A stretch of DNA of 64,000 bases from positions 2,103,501 through 2,167,500 of the forward strand of contig JAQFVV010012477.1 of the NCBI GenBank assembly GCA_028023455.1, read 5' to 3'. Made by a program: the position numbers and the translations under genes. Below, piece by piece: positions 21,193 through 31,516 of this stretch (its first letter is position 1; every line of letters starts with the position of its first letter). Source of the stretch: Epiperipatus broadwayi (lineage: Eukaryota > Onychophora > Udeonychophora > Euonychophora > Peripatidae). The notes beneath the pieces were generated by a model. The model made no database searches, was not told the DNA's origin, and saw only the letters and a program-made list of their open reading frames with translations.

Positions 21193-23679
21193 TGTAACAG
21201 TCAAAACACGTGTATCTCGTTAACATAGTGCAGAATTCGACCACCACACAGAACAGCAGCACCATCGAGTAGCAAAGCCACTCATGGTACCGAGTTCGAA
21301 CATAGTTTATCGGATCCACACTACAATCTACGGAACAACGCCTCTGATGCGACATAAATAAACACTTCTTTAGGCACGGTGGTCAGGGAGATGCATGAGA
21401 TTCATGGTTTTGTTTCCGAGTTGGCCAACAATCAAACGAATATTAATTAACATATATAATCGAGGAAATATATATAATGGGCATCGAATAAATGAAAACT
21501 TAACTACAGACGTATAGTTAAAATTATTTATTTACATTTTTAATAAAAAAAAACATTATTAATGTTATTAATCATATTTTATATTCAGAGTTTCAATAGC
21601 TAATTGACAATTTTATTATATATAAAATACATTTATTTATAAGGAGCATTCATTTATATGAAGGCGTAATCTAGCTACCTAAGGTTCTCGAGGGAGTATT
21701 TCTAATACGTGCTGTAGGGAATTTATACTTTGCACTGCAAGAGTCATCAGTAGCGGCGGACATACATTTATTTAATAAAAATATTTATTTTACGACTAAG
21801 GGCAAACATTTATTTGAGAGTGGATGATGAAGATAATGCCGAGGCGGAGTGATATAGAGAATGATAAACTAAATAAAGGAACACGTGGTACGCTTTAGAA
21901 GGACGATATAAAATGGCAGCACTGAAACTGCAATGCCGTGAATAAGTTTATAAGGGTTTCGGGTTGGTCTCTGCCTCGACCCGAAGAGGTAAGGTGTCAC
22001 ATGAGCATAACCAGGGACAAGCGGTCCATGTCGCAATTTGCCAGCTGGCTGCATGACGGTCGTCAAGCCCTATGGGAACATTATCATGTCCACTTGTGTA
22101 GGACGACTGGGTTTGATTCAACCCTATAGAATCCGGAGTATTCACGGCGTGGAATGGGCCATCGTGGCTTCAAAACGTAACACATGTATAAGATCTAAAA
22201 GATTATGGTAATATTTAACTAGATTTCAAACTCGGCCTCCCATTATCAACGTTGACTAAAAGAAAATTGGTGACTCTCAAAGAAATGAAATTTCCGTAAT
22301 TATTCATTAAAACTTAATAATAATAAAAAATATCTAAAAGGGGACTTATTACAGCGAGTATGCCAGCCATTACGATGTTGTAGACCTGCATTACAATAAC
22401 TGATTACGTGAATGCGTGTCGATTTATGTGAAAGTTAAGTTATTTATAAAATCAAATATTAATGACAATTTGACACGCATTCACGGTCCGAGCAATCCTA
22501 GATTTAACTTTAAAACTAAGACAATCATGAGAAAGTAATATTTCAATAATCATTATAAATAAATGCAGATTTGAGAAATACACACCTAAGAAGGATAGAG
22601 GGGGGTAAGCTAGATTATGCGAGAAATTTACAGATTACATTAATTCTCAAATTTTAGTTTATAAAATTACACTTTTAACATTTTAGAAGTTAGACAAATA
22701 ATAGGAGATGAGCTATAGCTTATTATTACTAGAGTACTCTATAATTGGGAATATACACACAGGTACCTGTTTTATAAGAGGTTCTCTTCCATGAGTTTAA
22801 TAGCAGATTGTTCGTGATTAGAAGTTTTCTTTCTTGTCTTTGGTTTTTTTTATTGATTTTAACAGCAGCGGCTTTCTTGTTTGTTTCAGGCAGCAGATCA
22901 TTATGGTGTTCTTACGATGGGCAAGGTGAAGGTCGGCATACAGTGGGCCATCTCCCGATGGAGAATAATCTCGGTGCTTACTCGGTCATACCTTGCAGTA
23001 TCAATTTACTTTAAGATATTTTTAGACTCTCCACTCGAGAGCAAAGCTAAAATTCAAGTGAAAGTCTCCAGCAAGTCCAAGATGGCCTCCTTTTTTTATC
23101 TTGATCTTTTAATTTTTTTTTGTTGAGATATTTTAGGTTTTCTTTATCTTGCCCTCAGGATAATCAATGCTTTTACTGATTTTAATTAGAAAGAAATCTG
23201 CTGTTCTATTGTTTGCATTTTACATTCGTTAATTACATTTTTTTTTGGAATTTTTCTTTAATTAATTTATTATCTATCACTGACCGATGCTTTTAAATTT
23301 TCAAAGACAAAAGGGAATAAAATTATTTTAACTTTAATTAATTATTGCATCAGATTTTGTTAGAATTATTATTTAACGAAATTCAAACTAAGCAATAAAT
23401 ACGAACTTTATAAATTCAATATAAATGATTAATATTACACAAGATTTATTTAGCTAAAGAAATCTAAATTATATTACTTTATCCGTATTTATTGCCTTTA
23501 ATTTGAGATCGAAATGTGTGCGTGTTTATGTTGAATTCTACACATATTTGTACATTTTTAATATTGTTACACACACAACCCGATATCAAAAGTTTAAATT
23601 TGGGCGGGATAGACCGGTCAGTGAGAGAAGACAAAAAAAAGGTGAAACTTAAGATTCGAATACGAATCTTACTGTTTCA
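21193..23679 (-). repeat. LTR 1 (3' LTR relative to gag)
   Basis: Begins 'tgtaacagtcaaaac' and ends 'cttactgtttca' on the plus strand. It is nearly identical to 25832-28318, with differences mostly transitions plus homopolymer length changes. Small reading frames conserved in both copies (for example near 21869-22145 and 22808-23126) overlap on both strands and are best explained by recent duplication rather than coding. Confidence 0.92.
22407..22485. repeat. 14-bp perfect inverted repeat inside LTR 1
   Basis: 'cgtgaatgcgtgtc' (22407-22420) and its exact reverse complement (22472-22485) flank a 51-bp AT-rich loop. The pair is fully conserved in LTR 2. It could be an RNA hairpin or a binding site in the U3/R region; its role is unknown. 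Confidence 0.7.
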
Positions 23680-23696
23680 TTTCCCCGTACTTCCCG
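23680..23696 (-). promoter_or_regulatory. Purine-rich tract next to the 3' LTR
   Basis: On the minus strand 'cgggaagtacggggaa' immediately precedes the TG of the 3' LTR. This is where a polypurine tract for plus-strand priming is expected. It is interrupted by TAC. Confidence 0.5.
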
Positions 23697-24153
23697 TGAA
23701 CAATTAGGAAGGACAAAGGGAGCCAGAAAGAAAAAAAAAATTAACATTACATAATTTAAATACGAAAGAATTATTATTACTTTTTTTTTTTTTTTTTTTA
23801 CAGATACATATAAATATAGAAAGCAGAGATTACATGAGGCAACGAACAATTTAAATACCCGGATCTAGAATTTAAACTTTAAATTTTAAAGTGACCTAAT
23901 TTGGCCGTGTCTGGTTAGCAATCATTATAATACTATTAGTTAGACTGTTATAGATATATATAAAAAAATTTATAGACTAATATTAATTTACATAATATAT
24001 ATAAAATTTTAAGAACAATACTAACGAAATACATAACAAAAGTTCTATATAAAGCCCGATTTGACAGATATAATTTCCATTCAACCAATATTTATCAAGT
24101 TCGTTTTACTAAATTTTCTATATGGGATGGCCGTCTGAAATGCTCCAATATTG

Positions 24154-25254
24154 TTATAACCCCGGGTCAGGTGGATAATATATATCTCTTGTCGTTGACG
24201 ACTGCGCCCTTGGATTTTCTAATTTTTGTCTTCTATCTGGCGGCACTTTAGCCCAATGGCTAAAATCTAATGTAGTGAGAAATTCACTCATTTCTTCTAT
24301 GTCCTTTATATGACTGCCTGCCATCAACTGTTGGATGGCCAGCGGCATGCCACGCTGGATCGTCCCTATGATATGTAAATCCGAAAAGGCGAACGTTGTA
24401 AGGGATTTAAACCGATTCGCTTGGCAGAGGAAAAACTGTGTGTGTGTCTCTTGGGGTATCGTCCCATATTTTTCCTGGCAGAGCGTATTGTAGATACCGC
24501 TTTGACGCTCGTTGCTCCAGTAACGCTTCATTAACACATCTTTGTAATGTTCGATGGTTTTAGGCTTCCATCTCACCATATTCCACCAGTCCTTGGCAGA
24601 TCCCTGGAGATGGTAGCTAGCTATCACTATCTGCTCGTCTGGCCCTGTTTTGTGAAATTGGAAGAACTTTTGCACGCTCTCTAAGTGGGCTTGAGGGTTT
24701 TCTCCGATCTCCCCTCTAAAGATCTTGATATGGATCATCTTGGCTAAATAGCTTTGGTGTCCAACGTCCATCTTCGCCTCTTCTTTAACGCTGACTTCCT
24801 TTTCCGGTTCTTGTGGGCCTTCATCGGTTGGGATGAGATCTCTCTGCTCCTCATATTTTTTTACATTCACGACACTACCTGTTTGCTCTTCTATCATAGG
24901 TTCATCAGATCTCTCTACCTTATTACTAACTCTGGAGATTCCAAAATGTTCCCTTATTACTTGTAACTCCCTCCATATGGTGTCTTTAAATTCCTGACAT
25001 TCCCTGACTCTTCTTTTTTCTTCTTCCTGTCTCCTTTTTGATTCCTCATCGCTTCTTTTTTTCATTTCCTCCTCATACATTTTCTTCATTTCTTGCATAC
25101 TCCGTCTGAGTATTTCCTCAACAAACTTGAAATTATAGTCCATTGATGCTCTGTACTGCTGTGGAGCTTCCCTTCGCTCGGGTGTAGACTCCAAAGCCTC
25201 AGATAAATCTAGCTGCTCTGTATCAGTATTTTCTGTTTCCATTTTCTTATCCAT
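24154..25254 (-). CDS. Gag protein of a gypsy-like retrotransposon, 366 aa
   Basis: Gag assembles the particle that carries element RNA. Residues 43-100 are a highly charged K/E/R-rich helix predicted to form a coiled coil. Residues 110-165 are acidic and low in complexity. Residues about 178-330 match the retrotransposon gag (capsid) family: 'FRGEIGENPQAHLESVQKFF', 'DEQIVIASYHLQGSAKDWW' (residues 206-224) and 'YKDVLMKRYW'. No CCHC zinc knuckle is present and the protein ends 'YYPPDPGL', so nucleic-acid binding would rely on other segments or a helper. The first Met of the frame is used; a leader of about 580 nt separates it from the 5' LTR. Base composition is markedly less AT-rich than the surroundings. 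The frame is intact, consistent with a young copy. Confidence 0.9.
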   Translation of the reverse strand: MDKKMETENTDTEQLDLSEALESTPERREAPQQYRASMDYNFKFVEEILRRSMQEMKKMYEEEMKKRSDEESKRRQEEEKRRVRECQEFKDTIWRELQVIREHFGISRVSNKVERSDEPMIEEQTGSVVNVKKYEEQRDLIPTDEGPQEPEKEVSVKEEAKMDVGHQSYLAKMIHIKIFRGEIGENPQAHLESVQKFFQFHKTGPDEQIVIASYHLQGSAKDWWNMVRWKPKTIEHYKDVLMKRYWSNERQSGIYNTLCQEKYGTIPQETHTQFFLCQANRFKSLTTFAFSDLHIIGTIQRGMPLAIQQLMAGSHIKDIEEMSEFLTTLDFSHWAKVPPDRRQKLENPRAQSSTTRDIYYPPDPGL

Positions 25255-25781
25255 TTCCTTACTATTTATTTATTTTACACTAGTAGCATTAAACTATCCC
25301 CCACCGGTATATTGGCCCTATAATACTCTTTCATTGCCCTCTCCTACTCTACATTGCTGCCTTTAATATACTTAACATATATATTATAACGAACTATTAG
25401 TAACGCGTATAAGCCACTGCTGTCTATGATATATATATTTGTACTTTAACTAAATTTTATTGTTAAAAACATAATAAGCTTCTGCTGTCTCATTTAGCTA
25501 CTGATTATCATTATATATATATACAAAAGATATTTCATTAGATCCAAGTATTTCGTTCCTTCTTACATTACACACACATCCCTGCTTTCCCTAAATTTGT
25601 TATTATGCCTGCCGTCCTTTCACTCACTCGACCCACATTATTTCACTCGATTTATTTTTATTATTTTTATTTTTATCCAAAACAAACTCTTATATATATA
25701 AAACAATTAGCCAACTCGGCAATGAACGCTAAAGAAATTTATCTGCGTTATTTTTGCTCAGGGTATCTATGGGTTTTATAC

Positions 25782-25811
25782 TCGAAGCCTCACGTTGGAA
25801 AGCGCCAAACG
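25782..25811 (-). promoter_or_regulatory. Primer-binding-site-like sequence
   Basis: The minus strand reads 'tttggcgctttccaacgtg', close to the TGGCGCCCAACGTGGGG-type site used by many gypsy and related elements. It lies about 20 nt inside the 5' LTR rather than immediately next to it. The older relative at 20.65 kb has the same offset, which supports it being a real conserved feature. Confidence 0.5.
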
Positions 25812-25831
25812 CTAAAAAAAAAATTTAACTA

Positions 25832-28318
25832 TGTAACAGTCAAAACACGTGTATCTCGTTAACATAGTGCAGAATTCGACCACCACACAGAACAGCAGCA
25901 CCATCGAGTAGCGAAGCCACCCGTGGTACCGAGTTCGAACATAGTTTATCGGTTCCACAATACAATCTACGGAATAACGCCTCTGATGCGACATAAGTAA
26001 ACACTTCTTTAGGCACGGTGGTCAGGGAGATGCATGAGATTCATGGTTTTGTTTCCGAGTTGGCCAACAATCAAACGAATATTAATTAACATATATAATC
26101 GAGGAAATATATATAATGGGCATCGAATAAATGAAAACTTAACTACAGACGTATAGTTAAAATTATTTATTTACATATTTAATAAAAAAAACATTATTAA
26201 TGTTATTAATCATATTTTATATTCAGAGTTTCAATAGCTAATTGACAATTTTATTATATATAAAATACATTTATTTATAAGGAGCATTCATTTATATGAA
26301 GGCGTAATCTAGCTACCTAAGGTTCTCGAGGGAGTATTTCTAATACGTGCTGTAGGGAATTTATACTTTGCACTGCAAGAGTCATCAGTAGCGGCGGACA
26401 TACATTTATTTAATAAAAATATTTATTTTACGACTAAGGGCAAACATTTATTTGAGAGTGGATGATGAAGATAATGCCGAGGCGGAGTGATATAGAGAAT
26501 GATAAACTAAATAAAGGAACACGTGGTACGCTTTAGAAGGACGATATAAAATGGCAGCACTGAAACTGCAATGCCGTGAATAAGTTTATAAGGGTTTCGG
26601 GTTGGTCTCTGCCTCGACCCGAAGAGGTAAGGTGTCACATGAGCATAACCAGGGACAAGCGGTCCGTGTCGCAATTTGCCAGCTGGCTGCGTGACGGTCG
26701 TCAAGCCCTACGGGAACATTATCATGTCCACTTGTGTAGGACGACTGGGTTTGATTCAACCCTATAGAATCCGGAGTATTCACGGCGTGGAATGGGCCAT
26801 CGTGGCTTCAAAACGTAACACATGTATAAGATCTAAAAGATTATGGTAATATTTAACTAGATTTCAAACTCGGCCTCCCATTATCAACGTTGACTGAAAG
26901 AAAATTGGTGACTCTCAAAGAAATGAAATTTCCGTAATTATTCATTAAAACTTAATAATAAAAAAATATCTAAAAGGGGACTTATTACAGCGAGTATGCC
27001 AGCCATTACGATGTTGTAGACCTGCATTACAATAACTGATTACGTGAATGCGTGTCGATTTATGTGAAAGTTAAGTTATTTATAAAATCAAATATTAATG
27101 ACAATTTGACACGCATTCACGGTCCGAGCAATCCTAGATTTAACTTTAAAACTAAGACAATCATGAGAAAGTAATATTTCAATAATCATTATAAATAAAT
27201 GCAGATTTGAGAAATACACACCTAAGAAGGATAGAGGGGGGTAAGCTAGATTATGCGAGAAATTTACAGATTACATTAATTCTCAAATTTTAGTTTATAA
27301 AATTACACTTTTAACATTTTAGAAGTTAGACAAATAATAGGAGATGAGCTATAGCTTATTATTACTAGAGTACTCTATAATTGGGAATATACACACAGGT
27401 ACCTGTTTTATAAGAGGTTCTCTTCCATGAGTTTAATAGCAGATTGTTCGTGATTAGAAGTTTTCTTTCTTGTCTTTGGGTTTTTTTTTTATTGATTTTA
27501 ACAGCAGCGGCTTTCTTGTTTGTTTCAGGCAGCAGATCATTATGGTGTTCTTACGATGGGCAAGGTGAAGGTCGGCATACAGTGGGCCATCTCCCGATGG
27601 AGAATAATCTCGGTGCTTACTCGGTCATACCTTGCAGTATCAATTTACTTTAAGATATTTTTAGACTCTCCACTCGAGAGCAAAGCTAAAATTCAAGTGA
27701 AAGTCTCCAGCAAGTCCAAGATGGCCTCCTTTTTTTATCTTGATCTTTTAATTTTTTCTGTTGAGATATTTTAGGTTTTCTTTATCTTGCCCTCAGGATA
27801 ATCAATGCTTTTACTGATTTTAATTAGAAAGAAATCTGCTGTTCTATTGTTTGCATTTTACATTCGTTAATTACATTTTTTTTTGGAATTTTTCTTTAAT
27901 TAATTTATTATCTATCACTGACCGATGCTTTTAAATTTTCAAAGACAAAAGGGAATAAAATTATTTTAACTTTAATTAATTATTGCATCAGATTTTGTTA
28001 GAATTATTATTTAACGAAATTCAAACTAAGCAATAAATACGAACTTTATAAATTCAATATAAATGATTAATATTACACAAGATTTATTTAGCTAAAGAAA
28101 TCTAAATTATATTACTTTATCCGTATTTATTGCCTTTAATTTGAGATCGAAATGTGTGCGTGTTTATGTTGAATTCTACACATATTTGTACATTTTTAAT
28201 ATTGTCACACACACAACCCGATATCAAAAGTTTAAATTTGGGTGGGATAGACCGGTCAGTGAGAGAAGACAAAAAAAAAGGTGAAACTTAAGATTCGAAT
28301 ACGAATCTTACTGTTTCA
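25832..28318 (-). repeat. LTR 2 (5' LTR relative to gag)
   Basis: Starts 'tgtaacagtcaaaac' and ends 'cttactgtttca' on the plus strand. Same length as LTR 1. It includes the conserved 14-bp inverted repeat at 27043-27056 and 27108-27121. Confidence 0.92.
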
Positions 28319-28322
28319 ACAT
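28319..28322. repeat. Target-site duplication ACAT, right
   Basis: Matches 21189-21192 on the other side of the LTR element. Confidence 0.75.
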
Positions 28323-28327
28323 CTAGT

Positions 28328-29943
28328 ATGGTAATTATGATGAAGGAAGAATATGATGAAAAAATAAAAAAATTATTGGATGAGGATTGTTTTGAAAGAA
28401 TTAGAAAGAATGATGGTATAGAAAAAAATGAAATGATTAATAGGATTATAACTGATATGTATAATAAAAACTATATTAATAAAGTGGATGTATTTAGGTT
28501 GAAAAGAATGGATTTTAAAGGTGCAAGTAGATATGGGATACCTAAGATACATAAATTAGGAATACCATTAAGACTTATTATTAGTAATGTGGATACATAT
28601 TACAAAAATTTGTCTAAATGGTTATATAATAAAATTTTTAAAAAATATGGTGAAATAAAGAAAGAAAATAATGTAAGTAATTCATATGATTTTGTAAAGA
28701 CATTTTAGAGAGAAATAAGTATAAAAAGTGTGTTTTTTGTTAAACTTGATATATGTAGTATGTACACGAATATTGTACCACATAAAGCATATGATATAAT
28801 ATTGAACATGTATATTAAAGATAATAATAAAAGTATAAAAATGGAATGTAATCAATTGTATGATATGTTAAATATTTATTGTAAAGATGTGGTATTTAAA
28901 TATAATGAGGTATATTATAAACAATGTAAAGGATTGAATATGAGTGGATTGTTAGCTGCTATATTTATGGATAATTATGAAGATAAATATTTTTGTATTA
29001 CAACATATAAACCTGTTTTTTTGGATTAAATATGTTGTTGATTATTTTTTAGTGTTCAATGGCAATTATAGAAAATCTGAATGTTTTATAAGGTATGTTA
29101 ATTCAATTAATGATGACATCAGGTTTACTATGGAAAAAGAAAAAAATAATGTAATTACTTATATGGTTGTTATAATAAAAAAAGTTATAAGTAATTGTAA
29201 GGTTGCTATTGAAACAAGTGTATTCAGAAAAGAAACTTTTTATGGTTTGTTAAGTGGTTGGGATTCAGATATTGAATATGAACATAAAATTAATATTATT
29301 AATAATAGGATAAATAGAGCAATTAATTTATGTTCTGAAAAAAAATTATTTATAAAAGAAATTTGTAATATAAAAGAGGAAGGTTTCAAAAATAATTATC
29401 CAGTTAAAGTTATTGATAAATTATGTAATAAAAAATATTAAAAGAATAATAAAAAAGAGAAACAATGGGAAAGATGTAAATAATTTTATATATAATAGTT
29501 ATAATGTTTCTAGAGATACTTTTATGAAGACTAAAAAGATTACAAAAAGCATAAATAATAAATACAAGGGGGAAAGTAGGTTAATTATTAAACCAGTATA
29601 TAAAAAGAAATTGAATTTAGGAAATTTAATTAATGAAACAAAAAAATATAGAAATTGACAAAATGAATGGAATTTATTTAATTGAATGTTTAAATTGTAA
29701 GAGGGAAAGGAAAAAGATTCCATATATTGGTACAACAAAGAACACATTAAAAACTAGACTTAGACAACATTTATATGACAAAAATTCAAATATTTACATG
29801 CATTGTAAAGTTTTAGGTCATAAAGAATTTAATATTAAAATGTTGGAAAGGTTAAAAATTACAGAGAAAGGATGGTAAGAGAATATTTTTACATAAAAAA
29901 ATATAATCCTATTTTAAATAGAGTTAATGGAGTAAATAAATAA
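28328..29943 (+). pseudogene. Penelope-like RT plus GIY-YIG endonuclease, few frameshifts
   Basis: Successive frames cover one protein. 28328-28708 has 'MVIMMKEEYD', 'RYGIPKIHK' and 'PLRLIISNVDTYYKNLS'. 28730-29029 has 'VKLDICSMYTNI', then 'YKQCKGLNMSG' and a 'DNYEDKYF' helix. 28977-29441 carries the catalytic region, reading YVVD where active PLEs have YVDD, then 'FTMEKEKNN'. 29413-29658 covers the linker. 29633-29878 is GIY-YIG: 'GIYLIECLNCK', 'PYIGTTKNTLKTRLRQH', 'HCKVLGHKEF'. A single-base shift near 29868 separates this from an intact C-terminus 'MVREYFYIKKYNPILNRV' with the metal-binding Glu, ending at TAA 29941. Domain order matches endonuclease-plus PLEs. The lost second catalytic Asp position and the frameshifts indicate inactivity, though decay is mild. 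Confidence 0.85.
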
Positions 29944-30360
29944 TCTAAAATAAAGTATAATTAAAATGAATGTTTAAATAGGTTTAGGTAAATTGTTAAA
30001 AGTTTTTTTCTGTTTTTAAAAAAGATGTTTATATTTATTTTATATTCATTTAAAGCTATAGTTTAGGAATGTTGTTTTGAGATGGGTTTTAGATCAGATT
30101 TAAAAAAAGGGGAAGGTTATTTGAAATTAGGGTTGATTTTTAAATTTGTATAAAAAGTTTCTTGGATGATTTTAAGACATATTCGTAATTAAATAATGCA
30201 AAAGAAATAGCAATAAGAAATAGCAGTGGGGGAGAGATGTAAGTAAAATATAATTATATATGTTTAATATGTTTGGTACTGTTTATGTTAATGTAAGATA
30301 AAGATATTTATGTAATTGAGTTTTATTTATAAATATGTATTTCATATTGTTGTTGCAGGT
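29944..30360 (+). other. 3' untranslated region of the PLE
   Basis: AT-rich, without reading frames, between the PLE stop codon and the conserved terminal motif. Confidence 0.5.
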
Positions 30361-30410
30361 CCTTGAAAATGACTGTATAAAGATAAAAACAGTTGAAACG
30401 TTGGAGTTTT
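30361..30410 (+). ncRNA. Hammerhead-like motif at the PLE 3' end
   Basis: 'ccttgaaaatga' precedes a 5-bp stem ACTGT/ACAGT with a 12-nt loop, followed by 'tgaaacgttggag'. The order core, stem II, GAAAC is that of hammerhead ribozymes reported in PLEs, and the leading core looks like a degraded CTGATGA. The same stem and GAAAC recur at 63039-63068. Confidence 0.42.
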
Positions 30411-30500
30411 GTATTATATATATATATGTTCAGTATTGATATAAAAAAAATAAAATTTTTGAAAAGAAAAAGGAGAAGGATTTTTAATTTGTTGATATTA

Positions 30501-31046
30501 TCAAATTTTTGTTAACAAGCTAAGATTAAAGTTATCTTTCCTTAACTTTTGAAAGCTCACATATTCATACAACCACCTCTAATCATGTGATACTTCAGTA
30601 TATTTTAAACTAATATTAAATTAACTATCATTTAAATAATATTTTAAACAAAAATAATTACTTAAACATATAATATGAAATATTTGTCACTACAATTAAG
30701 CTATTCTACCATTATAGTGTCTTCTAAGTATAAAAAATCAAAATTAATACTATCTTTCAAAGAATTTATTGTGCTATTTTATTATTTAATTCATCTCAAA
30801 ATGAGATCAAATTATCTGATATATCTTTATAAGCTTCTATCTACTGAGTTTGAAGTCATACTACCTATAACACCAAAATTATAAGCTAAACATAACCTAA
30901 ATTTAATTTTTTTTCATATAGCTATTTTCCAACCCTACCTAAACTATCTGTACCAATTGTAAGGGTGCAATATATATATATATGTGTGTGTGTGTGTGTA
31001 GTAATATTATAATTTGATGTCTGTATTTCTTCAAAGCAATATATGC
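30501..31046. other. AT-rich DNA without recognised genes
   Basis: A (TA)n/(TG)n tract lies at 30970-30998. Nothing else was identified. Confidence 0.45.
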
Positions 31047-31324
31047 AATTATATAATTGAATATTTATAAATACAGCAATCAGATATATTTTAAAATTTT
31101 TATCCACTTAGGAGTGCTTTCGACTATCTTTGTACTTTTTTGTCAACTAACACTTTAAAAGGCTAACCTTCCCACAATTCTGTGATCATGGAATTGTAGG
31201 AAAATTAACCTTTCAAAGTGTTACTTGACAAATACTATGAGGATAGTCAAAAGCACTCCTAAGTGGATAAAATTTTTAAAATATATCTGATTACTGTATT
31301 TATAAATATTCAATTATCTAATTA
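31047..31324. repeat. Palindromic element with a PLE-terminus-like motif
   Basis: Arms of about 130 bp around a centre near 31185: the left arm begins 'aattatataattgaatatt' and the right arm ends with its inverse. Each arm contains 'ccacttaggagtgctttcg' or its reverse complement, in which GAAAGCACTCC follows a 'gatagtc' segment, similar to the GAAAGCGCT end of the motif at 13.1 and 57.1 kb. No protein is encoded. Confidence 0.7.
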
Positions 31325-31335
31325 CATATATATAT

Positions 31336-31516
31336 ATTGTTAAAAGGAGATTTCCTTGATAATAGTTTGAAATTGTTATATTGAGATTTACTAAGTGTTG
31401 TCTCGTTTTAGTGATATATATATAACCATTAGGAACCAATCTACACTTAGACAATCCCAATATAGATAGCAATCAACAATCTCAAACTGTTGTCAAGGCA
31501 ACCTCCTTTTAACAAT
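31336..31516. repeat. Second palindromic element, different family
   Basis: Begins 'attgttaaaagga' and ends 'tccttttaacaat', with 'tttgaaattgtt' and 'acaatctcaaactgttgtc' pairing inside. The right arm is repeated at 56283-56355. It directly adjoins the previous palindrome at a (TA)n tract. Confidence 0.65.

Larger units (their letters stand above)
21193..28318 (-). mobile_element. Gag-only LTR retrotransposon, young, non-autonomous
   Basis: Two LTRs of 2487 bp each enclose a 2152-bp interior holding one reading frame, a Ty3/gypsy-type gag, on the minus strand. No protease, RT or integrase is present. The LTRs start TG and end CA on either strand, and the sequence ACAT flanks both sides as a 4-bp target duplication. 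LTRs differ at only a small number of positions, so the insertion is recent. Structures of this kind have been called TR-GAG elements in plants. Replication would depend on a partner element supplying pol. Orientation is fixed by gag, by the primer-binding-like site next to the right LTR and by a purine-rich tract next to the left LTR. Confidence 0.88.
28323..30500 (+). mobile_element. AT-biased Penelope-like element, 5' end cut by the LTR element
   Basis: PLE coding sequence begins within ten bases of the right target duplication and continues through RT and GIY-YIG to 29943. A 3' region follows that ends in a sequence shared with the palindrome at 62.94-63.21 kb ('aaaacagttgaaac', 'tttttgaaaagaaaaag', 'ggatttttaatttgttg'). 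Codons are extremely AT-rich compared with the PLE fragments at 6.4 and 13.2 kb, which marks it as a different lineage. The missing N-terminal part is not recognisable left of 21189, so the element may have been 5'-truncated before the LTR insertion. Confidence 0.8.

Noticed and set aside
21869-22145. Overlapping small frames on both strands, present in both long LTRs
   Set aside because: Their repetition is explained by the LTR duplication; opposite-strand frames overlap and none shows a motif.
22808-23126. Frames in the LTRs with a hydrophobic start that could look like a signal peptide
   Set aside because: T-rich DNA gives F/L-rich peptides by chance; the frames shift with homopolymer length between the two LTRs.
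29499-29747. 82-codon minus-strand frame
   Set aside because: Shadow of the PLE coding strand.
30922-31107. 61-codon minus-strand frame
   Set aside because: It spans a (TG)n/(TA)n microsatellite and part of a palindrome arm.
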